Below, one piece after another: positions 26,475-38,448 of a DNA stretch of 64,000 nucleotides (within the stretch, counting starts at the first letter, position 1; each line of letters starts with the position of its first letter). The notes below the pieces were generated by a model. It was not told the DNA's origin. It made no database searches and saw only the letters and a program-made list of their open reading frames with translations. This stretch comes from Marisa cornuarietis. Taxonomy: Eukaryota > Mollusca > Gastropoda > Architaenioglossa > Ampullariidae. The position numbers and the translations under genes were made by a program. The stretch is taken from positions 558,001 through 622,000 of the forward strand of contig SMMW01000524.1 of NCBI GenBank assembly GCA_004794655.1, in the 5' to 3' direction.

Positions 26475-29400
26475 GGTGACTGCTGGAGACACGGAAACCA
26501 CGATCAGAGTGGCGATGCGTTTACTTACGCGTTTTTTTTAAGAAAAAAAAAACAGTCTCAGCAACCGAAGTTATGGCGAAGAAGGTGGAGATATGTAACT
26601 GTTTCAAAGATGTGTTTTGTGTTGTGTCAAAGAGGTGATCTGAACCGAATTCAACTAATTTAGTTCGCCCTTAAAATATTCGTGTGATGAGTTATTTATT
26701 ATGTCTGCTAAGGTCTATCTGGACAAACACGATTACACGGAAAGGATTTGGTGGCAAACGGTGGGCGTTTGCCTTTTGATTTTACTATCAAGCATGGAAC
26801 GATATGAGTTTCTGAGGAGAAACTCGAAAAACTATTCCGGGTGAAATGATATGTAAAACTAATTACTATCATGACGATCAAAACTGAGAACTATTCTCCT
26901 ATAATTACGTGTGGGTTAGCCGGGAGTAGAGTTTCTGTGATTACCCGTGGCTTAATTAGTCTTGTTTTTCAAGGCCCGATACCAGTTATGTACCAGACAC
27001 CAATTATGAGGAGGGCCACGATGCTAAGCGAGATTGTCCATTGCGTGCTGCCATGGTCTTCAGTGGTCTTCAGTTGGCATGCCGCTGAAGCGGCGATGGT
27101 AGAGAGTAAGATGTCAGACAGTGTCACCAGTTCATAAGAATATCCTTTATCAAATGACGTCAAGATCACGTAAAAAGGCCGTGAAAAATAATGTCAGACA
27201 TATTGAACTAGGCGATAACATCCCCGACAATGCACATAAAACTTTTTTTTTTTTTTTGAAACTACTGACTCGGTAGCCAGCACACCCGCCACTAAGCCTA
27301 GTTTACATAATTATGGTGCTTGCGCGAATAAGGTTCATAGTGGTGTAGTGAGACACAGGGAATGGTTGAACGTGGCAGAATGGCACGATGTTTGCATAAA
27401 GTTGTACCAAACAATGTGAACAAAATATCGACTTTCTTCTAACTAGCTCAACGTGATACCGCGCCCCATTCCAGCCCACAATCTACCAAGTAGCCTCCTT
27501 CTAAACACACACACACACACACAACCTGGAGCCCCTTGATTCTCGTCAGTGATGAAGCTTACCTCTCGCGTCAATCGCAACACTCATTCTTGCGTTCGTT
27601 ACAGATAATGTCGACTAGTGCAAGAGTTACGGCAGTTGAAATATAGTCTTACCGATATCCTGTAAGAAGTGGCTAAGCTTCGGTCACTGTCAAGGATTTG
27701 CGCCGCGTTCCACCTGCGTCAGGTTACGTACTCGCGACGAACAATGGTCGACATGGCATTGCACGACACGGCTCACTCGCGTTGCCTTGGGCCTTGTCGA
27801 AACAACAAATGGGACAATCAAAGGGGATGGTGGAGGGGGGGGTTGAGCTCAAAGTGTCGTGTATTTCTTTTTTTTTGCGGCTGTCACTTGAGGAATGTCA
27901 GTAATAGGTTGGAAATGAGGAGCGGGAAACCCCAGAGAAGGTACATGCGGAGCAGTCTACGTCACTGTGGTGTCTGCTGGAATGCACGACTGTCCTCTGC
28001 TGACTGTGCGACTGGCTACCTGCCTTGCGCCTCGATCCAAGCCTACTTCTGGCTTTCTAGCAGCTGCGCCCCCTTCCGACTCTACCTACAACCCTTCTTC
28101 CCCTCTTTCACCCTTAATACTTCTCTGATTTCCCATAATGTGCCCCTCGTTTCATTTGCTAGACAACAGTACTTTCCCCCCTCGTTTGCAGTTTTATTTC
28201 TACGACTTCTTGTCTGTCATTTCTTCGCGAATGCGTGGTAGTCTATGAGATCCTAGTTCAAAACTAGTGAGGGGGCTTCTTTCGTCCTTGGAATCTCTAA
28301 CAACTACGAGGCAGCTACCCCCACGCGCTTGTAATTCCTGACCTAGACATACAGAGGCTGCTTTGTCCCATGGCATTTTGCCACCATTTGATAACTACAG
28401 CACCCAATCGCGTCCACGCATGCCTGTAGAGGTAAATTCCAAACCGTGGAGTAAATAAATTCAAATATGTCGACCTTATCTGTTTACTCCATCCACTTTT
28501 TCTGTTCCCCCTTCCCCATATTCCGTCATGGCCATTATCACGACCACTGACATATATCTATATATATCTCAGTGTCACGACCTATCACCTTGGCCTGAAT
28601 GCATATTTAGTCGTATCTCCATTTAAGGAAAGTGCCCGGTGGTCCATGTTTATATCCTCTGACGCTCATGTTCATGATTTACGAAATGGAAATACTGTAA
28701 CATCATTCAATCAACTCAGGAACGATCTACAGTGTACGAAGGCCTGGCCATATGTGATGCTGGCGGAGGAGCAAGTCTGTAGTGAGCAATAACATGAACG
28801 AGGTTGATAATAGAGTCTTGGCTGACAAAATGAATCCCATTACCGCTGATGAACAATGTAGATTTGTCAACGTAATACCAGGGAACACGTCTAAAGGAAA
28901 ATGTCAATCGGTGAAGAACAGCTTACTCACCCCCCCCTTCCTCGCCTTTTCCAAAATGAAGCCAGTAGAATCAGGCTTCGTACGAATGCATGTTTGTATT
29001 GGTAGACAATCCCTGTCACGTTTACCTTGCTACCGTTGACGCATGCCTCCATGCTACCGCTGCTGCGTACAGCAATCTTTAAGTCATGTGATTGATCAAA
29101 TTATCATTGCCGGTTAAAATAATCCCCAATGTGTGCGCTGCGAAGCAGGGTTGCCTGCCGCTTAACAACCTCGACCTGCACAAGTTTGCAGTGGTGACCG
29201 TCTGAAGTGTAGCAGTCCCGCAGAAACAGCAGGACAATGAGGAAGAGCGAAGAAGACAGAAGAGAAAAAAGACGAAGAGCAGGAAGAATAAGAGGAGCAA
29301 CTAATACATCTACAGTTACTACAACGACGATGAAACGACGAACAGTATTAAAATAACAGCAACACTACCTACTAAAAATAACAATGATAAGATACGGTCA

Positions 29401-29734
29401 GATATTCGTAAAAGTAAGAGAAAAAAGTTCTATAGCACAAACTGGACAAAGCGCTGTCAGCGATATTTTGTTGGTTTGCTAACTGAAACTCATTGCGACA
29501 CTCGTACAGATGTGCCGAACACAGAATAATAGCTTGGGACTAATAGTTTCTCGTCTTCTTCTCTTGTATATCGTTGTAAAGCACTTCCTCTACCAAAACC
29601 AACCAACAAACAAACAAAAACAACAAAACCGACTAATGATGTCATTGCTATAAAGTCACTATGGCGACGCCATTCTGATATCGTCAAATGATGACACCAG
29701 AGATGACTGGGACAATGAGCCAACCTGTCACGCC

Positions 29735-29962
29735 ATGTCTCTGTCTGTGAGTGAACAGCAGAAGTTGCGCCGTAGTTCAGCTGAAACATCTTTTTGCCGA
29801 AGGGAAGTGGTCGATGTTTTATCGAAGCTAAAGATTACGAAGATTGCGAAGCCGCAAAGTGGAGATAAGGGCCTCTTTATTCTGTCCGGTGGTGCGGAAA
29901 GAAGTGCTTTTCCGATGAAAATGGAGATCATCCAAGCAGAAAGCATCAGAAGAAACTTTTGA
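29735..29962 (+). CDS. Possible small protein, 75 aa, unrecognised
   Basis: Open from ATG (context CGCCATGT) to TGA at 29962. The peptide is basic and of coding-like composition (VVDVLSKLKITKIAKPQ, GGAERSAFPMKMEII), without repeats. No signal peptide or membrane segment. There is no clear splice acceptor upstream and no AATAAA nearby. It may be a small gene, one exon of a gene, or chance. No family recognised. Confidence 0.25.
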   Translation: MSLSVSEQQKLRRSSAETSFCRREVVDVLSKLKITKIAKPQSGDKGLFILSGGAERSAFPMKMEIIQAESIRRNF

Positions 29963-30363
29963 AATGAACTTTTATTAATAATTTAATACGCTTTTATCCT
30001 CACTCTAACTCGGCTGGGTTTCTTTTCACCAGCTTATGCTCACTACGAAAAAATTGTCTGGGAATAATTTCTTATTGATGTAAATCATGAGTCGACACAT
30101 ACCTACTATCGTTAAGTTTAGCAAGCGCTGGCTTGTTGTCTGTTACAGTCCAACAAGCATGGTCCTGCTTATCGGCAAAAGTTCGTTTACATCGACCAAG
30201 TTCACAGGCGACAATGGACTCGCTGTTTGTCGGACTTTTGCAAGCATTGACCTACCACCGTCAAGTATTTCATGGGTCTAGAACTAAAATACTTTTTTTA
30301 AGTGTTTTTCGTGAGTGAAAACATTTCTCCCTAATTAGTTTCCTTATTGTACAAGCCGAGATC

Positions 30364-30412
30364 CTCTCTCTCTCTCTCTCCGTCTGTGTGTGTGTGTGTG
30401 AGAGAGAGAGAG
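30364..30412. repeat. Compound microsatellite (TC)n-(TG)n-(AG)n
   Basis: Runs of TC, then TG, then AG. The TC and AG arms are mutually complementary and could form a hairpin. Confidence 0.85.
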
Positions 30413-30559
30413 TTGGTATGTTAGATTCATGACACTTAAGCATTCGTGAGTTTGAGTGAGCGCATGCCATTTGGCATGTTTCGGATTGTTTGCCTTTTCA
30501 TTATAATCTTTTTTTCCCACTGTGAAATCGCGCTAATATTTTCTATCCTTGCTTTGAGC

Positions 30560-31374
30560 ACGGACCTTCATCTACTGGATAAGTGTCTCAGGTTTATATC
30601 CGGTGTAAGTCTCGGCTTTCCTTATCAGCGAGCCCCTGTTTCCGGTTCCGGTTTGCTGTTGCGAAGAGACACGGACCTTCATTTAATTTTAATAAAGGTC
30701 AGTGGTTTGCAGACATAAATGGATTGAGAAAAAATGGACAGGTGCAAATTGTTGCATTGTTGGATGTCATACAAATAAAGCGAGATGTCGTTATCCTCAA
30801 CAAAAAGTAAACATCTATCCTCGTCGCCATCATAGCTTACAATACCAACCGACCTTAGCAACGGGGGACTTCCCTATTGTCGTCTGCTAGTAAATGGCGT
30901 TGTCGTGAACTCATTGCTACCACGGACCTTCATATGTGGCATTTATTAAATTAATTCTTAAAGTGTAGGCTTTTTGTAACAGAATAATCTATATAATTGT
31001 TTCAAAAAATAAAAAAAACAATGGTTTTTTAAAAAAATGTTAGTGGTAGAGCAAGTCAATGGCATCTGTTGTGACGATGTTTTCATATGATAAAATTGAC
31101 GATAAACCCACATGCGTTTTCTATAAACAACCAAAATACATTTTAAAGAAAATACTACTGTTGCTTTTGCAATCAGTCTTCTTTAACAAGGTTCTTATCA
31201 CAGAAAAGCTTAATTACTTCTAAAATTTCTTCGACGTTAGGAAAAACCCGCCATTTTGAAATCGGAAACGGAAGTGAAAACCAAACATTGTCGGGTTTGT
31301 TACAATCGGTCACTCCTATGATAGCGCAAAGAGGCAACGAATGAGAGACACTCATCCAGTAGATGAAAGTCCGT
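30560..31374. mobile_element. Non-autonomous DNA transposon with ~30-bp TIRs and target-site duplication
   Basis: Left end (30560-30589) and right end (31374 back to 31345) are inverted repeats, 28 of 30 identical, starting ACGGACCTTCATCTACTGGA / ACGGACTTTCATCTACTGGA. The flanks are an exact direct repeat GCTTTGAGC (30551-30559 and 31375-31383). If the ends are counted from CACGG the duplication is 7 bp (CTTTGAG), otherwise 9 bp. The 12-bp terminal motif CACGGACCTTCA recurs inside at about 30670 and 30921 in direct orientation. No transposase-sized frame exists, but two short peptides look like the start of a THAP zinc finger: CCIVGCHTN (plus, near 30750) and LCAIIGVTDCNKPDNVWF (minus, near 31330). 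Superfamily undecided. Confidence 0.8.
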
Positions 31375-31629
31375 GCTTTGAGCTTTTAGTTCATCTCATC
31401 AAAAGCAGGAGATTGTTGTGTTTTCATTTAGTTTATGGAGCCGCTGCGTTCCACACAGTGAATAATTCCTGATCTCCTGTTGTTTTGTTCCATTATTCCG
31501 GCGAGTATTTTTCTGCTTTGGTTTTGTTGTTTTTATTAACAAGGGACTTTTTTGTTGTACACCTGGTCAGCAACTGAAGCTGTATTCAGTACAGTAAACA
31601 GGTATCACAAATACAGAGAGAAATTGCAT

Positions 31630-34600
31630 ATGCCGGGAGCAAGATCTGAACACACAACCCACGATTCATACTGTCCTAATGACTGCGTTGGATCATCTGA
31701 CTGGCAGAGAGAGAAGAGAAAAAGAAAGAAAGCGAGACCTAACAGCGAAGTACTGAGTTCTGCCTTAGGCAGCTCGACCCCGTTAATGCCAGGCGAAGCA
31801 GCGATCAAACAGGCAAACCGTCTTTCTCTGTCTCCCGTCGACGTACCTCCTTTGGTCTGTTCCCTCCCCTCCAGCACCATCCCCTCCTCCACTTTACCCA
31901 CGGCGCGTACTCCGTCTCATTTGGATTCAAAGTCTCGCGGTAAGTTTAGAGATCGATCTTTCGGACCGCCCTGCATGTAGCTTATGCCCGCAGTCCTCGT
32001 TGCCTTGGCAACCTTTTCCCTCAGACGCCGCCGCGTGTGAAGATCCGTGACAAATGTCGTTAGCGAGGCCGAAGCAAATAGAGAGCCAACACAAACGAGG
32101 AAGATAGAGCCGCGGCGATGAAGACGATGGCGTCGGGCAGGAGGAGGAGGAGGAGAAAGACGAAGAGTCTCTTTCTTTTATTAATTTGATGAAGGCCGCG
32201 AAGGAGAGCTAACCCAGTTTGCCCAGTAGCCAGGCGCATGCATTCAGTTAGCTGAATAAACTGGAATGCGCGCCGCTGTTACTTATTGCAAGCATTGCTT
32301 TCTAACTTTGATTCCGAAAACTCTCTCTCCTTCTCTCTCTTACTCACTCACACACGTTTTCCAATCTTCACAAAAAAAATTATTTTGAAAAAAGGCAAAC
32401 TTCTGTCGAATCGATTAATCTGAGGCAAGATCTCAAGGGAGATAGTGAACTCGCCTCACTGACATATATTCAAGAAAAGCAAAATCTGAACATTAATTAT
32501 TTTGATTTTGTGTGTAGCAAAGGGTGCGTGTGTTGGTGGAACATATGTCATGTGTGATGTGTTCATGTCCACTTTAATGTCAATAATAAACAATATTTAA
32601 TAACAAAATATGCTAAGCAATAATGTTTTGCTTGAAACAGTGTACTATTTCAATTTTAAGTCTTATTTTCCTCTGAAGAAAGCCATGAAGAGGGAACCCT
32701 ACAAAATTAAAAAAACACACTAGTGACGACTCGATGCATTGTCAGCTCTTAACTGTGCATGCACCAAAGTTTGCCTTGTAGACAAAACACATGCACACAT
32801 TTATAGGCATGCATGTTTGCTTTAAACACTCTCTCTGCGAATGTCCACGTAACTCGAGTAGGTTGTAATATGAGATGGTGAGGAGCTGGGGAATATCTAG
32901 TTTTGGGTTCTGCTGTAGAAAATCCTTGACAATATAGGTTGCTAATTTTCAAGAAAGTTACATGTGAAAAAAGATTACGCAAAAAAAAACCAACGCTGAC
33001 TTGTACCATGACAAAGCCTAACCCTTTACCCTGACATTCCTCGCTGTCACTAAGGCTGTGTCGTGAATTGGACAACCGTGGTCCTAATGTTTTTCCCCAA
33101 CATTCCCGATTTTCCTTCATTGTGGTTTTACAAAAAAGCTCTTTCGATAATGAACTCGCCTTTTCTTCTTGTTACCTCCACATTTCGTGACCCACTCTCG
33201 TCAGAATTATATGTTGACTTGTCGCTGCTGTAGAGGGATCGTGTCATTCTTCATCCCATTAATTTGTCGTCTGGTCCACTTTGCCCACCCCTTTCTCGCA
33301 CCCGAGTTCCTCGAACCTGCTTGTTTAGGTTTGTGCACAGCCAGGACAGCCTTCTCACATCAGCCGTGCAGTTATCGATCCGCGGCACAACGTCGTCTGC
33401 TCGCTCTGCACATTCCATTCGCCGCAAAGGTTGGGCAAGGCCTTGCGCGGGGGGTAGGGAGGGACAGAGAGAGAGAGAGGTCGCAAACGGAGGACCGAAA
33501 CGAATGCGTCTCTCTGCGAATAGTTTGGTGGGTGTCAGTCACATGACTGTCTGGGGGCTTTTGTCCGTTTGTCTGGCGCATCGCGTGAAATTAACAACTG
33601 TGCCAGCAGCGGGAGCATCTCGCTAAGAATACAAAGCCAGTCGTCTCTAATGGAAGAAAAGTTTATCGAAGAAAAAAAAAAAAACACTCGAAATCGCGAT
33701 ATGTTACCTAGCAACGAAAATTTGTCACATTGTGAATGGTTTTCACACAGTGACAGACGAAACACACCGTCTCACAGACAGCTTCCACGGTCCTCTGCTG
33801 TAAGTGAACGACGCTTGTGAAAAAAAAACTCGTGGTCCTGCAAAAAATAAATAAATAAAAGCAAGAATGTGCGACTTACCTGCTTGGTTTGAGACAGAAG
33901 CCTACCAACCAGCGCGCCCGCCTGCCCAGTAGAGGGAGCGAAAATCATGCTACAGCTGCTGCGGTCGACACATCCGCACGAGGCGTTGTTTTCAGATCTA
34001 CTTGGGCATGCGCGGAAGGGCAAAAGCTTGCCACTTCCGCCTTTGTTGGCATGGTCCGATGAGCTGACAACTACACGCCGATCCTGCAGCGGTGGGAGTC
34101 GCCGAGGTGTGGAGGAAGGCAGCGGCCAGTGTCTCTCTCTCAGTCACCAGGAGGGGGACTCGACCGGCGGAGGTACGCATGGGTTGTCGTCCAAGTCGCC
34201 GGGCCGCGTCTTGCGTTCGTGTGGCGGGAGAGGGGTCGTGGCGCGTCCGAGAGGGGGAGGCTTGCAGGCTCGGCAGCGACGCTGAGGGCTCGACGAAGCT
34301 GAGACAACGCAGCCGACGAAAGGGGTCGGGCAAGAAGAACAGCACCTCATGGGCCCGGTACTCAGCACCCCCCGGGGACAGCCAGTTCCCCCCTCACAGC
34401 TGCACCACCGCCACCTACCACGACGGCTGCTGGGGAGGCACTTCGCGCATCACGGTGAGACTATCCAAAAACGGCTCGACACTGGAGATCGAGAAATGTG
34501 AGTTCCACAACAGCGACGATGACGATGGTTACCGATTTGGCGGCGGCGAAGGGGCGGGGGACTCATCGCGAGGGCAGGAGGGAAATGGTTCGGTTCCCCT

Positions 34601-35478
34601 GAGAACGCAGAGTGCCCCGGATCTGAGCGGCTTCAACCTCAGAAGAGATGACAGCAGCGACGACTGGTCTGAGCAGCGAGGCCGGCTGTTGCCGCCGCCA
34701 CCGTGCCGCCTTGTCGCGCGCTGGCCTCTCGCCGCGGTGGAACCTTTGTCAGGAGACGGTCTTGTGTTCGGTGCTGGGTCCGTTCGCACCACTGCTTCCG
34801 TGGAGGTGGACGTGGAGCGTGACCATGACATCACGCTGGCCTCCAGCGACCTCGGCGCCACTTCCGGTGACATCGCGGTCAGGAGCCTGGCGCAAAACGC
34901 CCACCAGCTTTCAGGCAGCGAAGTTTCCTCATTGTCAAGGAACCGACCCCAATCAGGACCGATGTATCTGGTAGAAGAAGAGCCGGCGTGTGAAGGTTCT
35001 GTTGTGGCTGCTGCTGCCGCAGCAGGGTCCTCCGCCTGGCAAGGGGTGGCTGCAGGGTTGCAGGTGTCGACGCCAAGAGCCGCGGAGCTCGTGGACTTGA
35101 CCCTGTGCTGCAGCGGCGGGCGGTCTGGCTGCATGGCCACAGTAGGGTGTCCGGTGCCCAACAGCGATGACATGCGAGGTATCCGCCACCCACACCCGCA
35201 TTCGCACCCATGTGGTGGTGGCAGCACGGGCAATGGGATGGTAGCGGGCAAGGACTCCGTCGGTCACGTCAAAATGTTGTGGTGCCGTGGTGGTGTCAAG
35301 AACGCCGTCTCCAGGGTGGCCTCCAACGGAAGCGGCAGCTGTGACGCTCAGGTGAGCGATGACGTCGACGACGATTCCTCCACCGATACGGGCTGCGGAT
35401 CGGACGACAACGGCAGGATCGGGTCACTGTCACGAATGGAGGTGGGACCGGCCTACGTGCATGCAGATTTCAGAAATG
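31630..35478 (+). CDS. Uncharacterised large disordered protein (5' two exons)
   Basis: Exon 1 is 31630-31939 (ATG in GCATATGCCG; donor CGCG|GTAAGT). Exon 2 is 34144-35478 (acceptor GTCTCTCTCTCAG; donor ATG|GTGAGC). They join in phase (G|TC = Val) to give 548 residues, leaving one base for the next exon. Residues 27-36 are a basic cluster (QREKRKRKKA), a likely nuclear signal. The rest is mostly disordered: S/P-rich, then R-rich, then a compact stretch RITVRLSKNGSTLEIEKCEF with a following DDDD, RTQSAPDLSGF, poly-Ala, Gly/His runs and an acidic DDVDDDSSTDT near the donor. An internal MGCRPS would suit N-myristoylation if used as an alternative start. The GC-rich exon is coding on this strand; minus-strand frames over it are shadows. 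The 3' end is unresolved: the exon at 47861-47910 fits in phase and would give 564 aa. Confidence 0.55.
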
Positions 35479-35821
35479 GTGAGCTCAGTTTTTGCGTTCG
35501 TTTGTTCTCACGCGCGCGCACACACACACACACACACGTAGGCAGGTCAGATGATCACATCTCGTCACACTTTATCCTGTCAAAGGAACATAAAAAAAAA
35601 CCATCAGTAACACATGACAAAGGACTCGAGATTGTTCGCCCACTGTCGGTAAAGGGAGGTGGTTCATCGTATCCAGGCAGTCTCCATCCTGTCTCCACCC
35701 TTACATTCCCTGATAAATTAGCTACGATTAGGTACTTATCTGTCTGTGCTGGGTGTGCAGGGGAATTTTTCCGTTAAGAGATCCTTAGCTTAGTTCCCAA
35801 TCCTCACTCGCGCACTAATTA

Positions 35822-35822
<1 letters not shown>

Positions 35823-35910
<88 letters not shown>

Positions 35911-35911
35911 A
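35823..35911. repeat. (CA)37 microsatellite followed by (GA)n
   Basis: Perfect CA repeat 35823-35896, then GA repeats to about 35911. A shorter CA run lies at 35518-35537, just past the donor of exon 2 of the large gene. Confidence 0.97.
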
Positions 35912-37800
35912 AGTTATCACATGGTTTTCAACGCTTTAAAAGGGTAGTCCCGAAAAATTTGAGTCTTAATAAAGTGAGGTGTTAGAGACTCACTTTCTTT
36001 TTTGTCGAAGGTGGGAGGGCAGATTTTTGTGAGGGTTCTGCTCATCTCTCCCTCGCTGCCTTTTCTTTGCCAGCCTTATAAGGATCAACAAGGGGAGGTA
36101 AGCAGAAGGAAATAAATACCCTGCGCCACACGGGAATCAAACCTGCTTGTGTCACACACTTCTGGATTTGGACCCCAGGGTCCGGGTGCACGGTAGCTCG
36201 TTAAGATGGCTGCTAAATCTTCCCGCTAGAAGATAAACTGCAAGCCGGCTATCCGAAAGCTAAGTGTTGGTCCTAAATGAGGTGCACATCGCAACCTAGC
36301 TGAAAGCTAAGGACCTGACAGCTAGAAAAATTAGCATCCATCTACTCATGTGTTGGTCAAGAGATACAAATAGAAGTTAGTGGTAGCCCTGTAATACGCT
36401 CAGTCGCACGTCTTCACACGCACTGCGCTGCTACATTAGAAGATCCCGCTTAGCGGTTACCTCGCGTATTATTTCTTTTACTACATATAATATGAATTCC
36501 TCAGAGTATAATCTGACCGTGACTTTTATGGACCCCGTTTCCGCCGATATCGACGAATAAAAGAAGCGAAGATCGAAATACCATCAGGTATTTTACAAGG
36601 TCTCGTCGATAACCCTAACCCCGTAATCTGACATGAGTAAAAACTCACGAACTAATCTACACAGAGTTTCCGCAATTTGAGTGACACTAACGGTAAAAAA
36701 GAGCGAGGGACAGTAAAGTCTACCCGAAAACATCGCTGTCATTGCTAAACCAAAGGCTACAGCAACAGGCGACTAAAAACTCGCGCGCAGTGAAGTTGCG
36801 CTGACAGGTCCCTCGTTTGTTGTGTGGAAGTTGAGAGGTATGTCCAAACAACTTCCGCTTTGTCTGTTATGCTTGATATCGAAGAAATTCACTCCAGAGT
36901 TATAGTCTGATCTTTCAATTTTAATAGAGAGGGATGAAAGAAAGTTTAAAAATAAACTCTACATTGAGTGAGAGTATCGTCTCATAATATTTAAATATAT
37001 TTTCCTGTTATAGAAATGGTTTTGTCAGTAAGCCAACCTGCAGATCCGAGTGTGTTTACGATAGTTTGAAATAAGTTCAGATTAAGGCTGTCGTCGTTGC
37101 GAGGAATCACAGAAGACATTGATGACGAAGAGATAAATGGTGTGTCCTGGGTGAGTCTGCTTTCTTGTCCTTACAGCGTGCTGATCTGCCTTTCTGTCTT
37201 CAGACGTCTGCTGACCCAGCGCACGACTCCAACCATGTCAACCACTGTAGATAGTAATGTGATGGACCACGCACACAAGCACATGGTACAAGAAACTTTT
37301 GACCAAAGAACTTGATAAAGACTCCCCCCTTCACCTCTTTCCAACTCTCTCCCTCTCACACACACACACACAGAGAGGTGCGCACGCACAAACAGAGATA
37401 TACAGCCACACAGCAGCCCCTCTAGCCCATTTTGATCATATGTACATATAATTTATATATTTTTTCTGTTATAAATTTATTAATAACTGCAAGAGTAATA
37501 TTTTTTATTTGTTTAATGAAACAAACCTTTATAAAACATCCTCCCTGCCTCGATGGTACCGAAGAGCTGGGACTAAAAGGCCGCTGACGCCGTAAAGAGT
37601 ACAATACAAAACTTTTACTATCGACTTTATCGACCAATCTCTCGGGTCATTAACAATTTGATCTCACCGAGCATAAGACAAATAAGCATACAGCATTGTT
37701 TTATACCAATTCAAGCTCACAGCACTGTCAGAATGAGCTTAGTCAGCGCAGACATGCCAATGAAAAGAATCAAATCAAGCATACGTGTGGCACTGTGCAT
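35912..37800. other. Non-coding stretch
   Basis: No supported exon. A short acidic frame ending at a donor-like TGG|GTGAGT (37088-37152, GITEDIDDEEINGVSW) looks exon-like, but its only nearby acceptor gives an immediate stop in the phase needed by the large gene. Holds the SINE-like block at 36110-36215. Confidence 0.35.
36105..36215 (-). repeat. Possible tRNA-derived SINE, antisense
   Basis: On the minus strand, GCAGGTTTGATTCCCGTGTG resembles a B box with flanking stem, followed by GGCGCAGGGTATTTATTTCC. The A box is weak. Boundaries uncertain. Confidence 0.35.
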
Positions 37801-37813
37801 CAAGGATGTAAGG

Positions 37814-38448
37814 CAGGGGTGGGCAACGTCCGGCCAACCACAGATTTCAGTAAATCTATAAACTGTTTTCATACCAAGATAAGCGAATAATAATAATAAT
37901 AATAAAGTTAATTTTGAGGGACAAGCAAGGAACTCCACTACGGGATAGACAGGACACAAATGAGTACATGACGGGACAGATATGTATGCTCGTCGTCTGC
38001 CTGTGGCCCGTATGAACGATTTTGGAGAATTATGCATGCATGTAACCTTTACCCCAAGCCGAGGGTAGACCACTTCCGGTTTGATGTCGGCTGTTGATCG
38101 TAAAGCGCTCTTCGTACTTACACTTCACAACCACAAACAAAAAATTGTGCATGAGGAAAGGTTTTGTTACTATATACTCTGTCTCCTCTCAGGAACTTTC
38201 TAATTATAAACATTACTTTACAGACTGTAAACAGTTGTTTCGCTATACTTTTCATAGGAAAAGGCAGACTGTGGTGACTCAGAGGACAACAGTATCAGGC
38301 AGGCTGGGACTGTACACGTTGCAAAATTGTTAACACTGCGGGGAAACTACAGCTTGGCTAGTTTTGAAGTAGATAATTGTGTATGGCCTGCGAATGATGT
38401 TATAAATATCAAAATGGCCCTTGGAGGCAAAAAAGTTCCCCACCCCTG
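37814..38448. mobile_element. hAT-type non-autonomous DNA transposon (MITE), 635 bp
   Basis: The ends are CAGGGGTGGGCAAC (37814-37827) and GTTCCCCACCCCTG (38435-38448), inverted repeats matching 13 of 14 and of the form known for hAT/Charlie-like elements (CAGNGGTG..). Flanks ATGTAAGG (37806-37813) and ACGTAAGG (38449-38456) match 7 of 8, the 8-bp target-site duplication expected of hAT. Inner ends carry CCGGCC and GGCCC motifs as in other hAT MITEs. No transposase frame remains. Confidence 0.85.

Larger units (their letters stand above)
26560..31550. other. Mostly non-coding stretch between genes
   Basis: Left end probably carries the 5' flank of the minus-strand coiled-coil gene. It then holds T-runs, a CA tract (27502-27521), a TATATATC patch near 28555, a purine-rich run (29235-29300), a possible small ORF (29735-29962), a CT/TG/AG microsatellite (30364-30412) and the transposon at 30560-31374. 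The 190-codon open frame at 27669-28241 starts at GTG, is low quality and is not called. Confidence 0.4.

Noticed and set aside
27669..28241. 190-codon plus-strand open frame
   Set aside because: Starts at GTG, Cys/Phe/Arg-rich mixture without domain or splice context; crosses a T-run and G-run.
29079..29300. Minus-strand hydrophobic peptide (Leu/Phe-rich start)
   Set aside because: Artefact of a GAA/AGA-rich purine run read on the opposite strand.
34529..35251. 240-codon minus-strand open frame over exon 2 of the large gene
   Set aside because: Shadow of a GC-rich exon; the plus frame is longer, has acidic and Ser-rich coding features and matched splice sites.
35744..35778. Possible last exon of the large gene (GEFFR then stop)
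   Set aside because: Phase fits, but the acceptor has a poor pyrimidine tract and the peptide is four residues; the 47861 exon is a better candidate.
35518..35900. CA repeats as possible CRISPR-like array or Z-DNA functional element
   Set aside because: Plain dinucleotide microsatellite without spacers; no CRISPR or bacterial features anywhere in the window.
37070..37152. Short exon-like acidic frame with donor TGG|GTGAGT
   Set aside because: Its only acceptor gives a stop in the phase required by the large gene; no other partner found.
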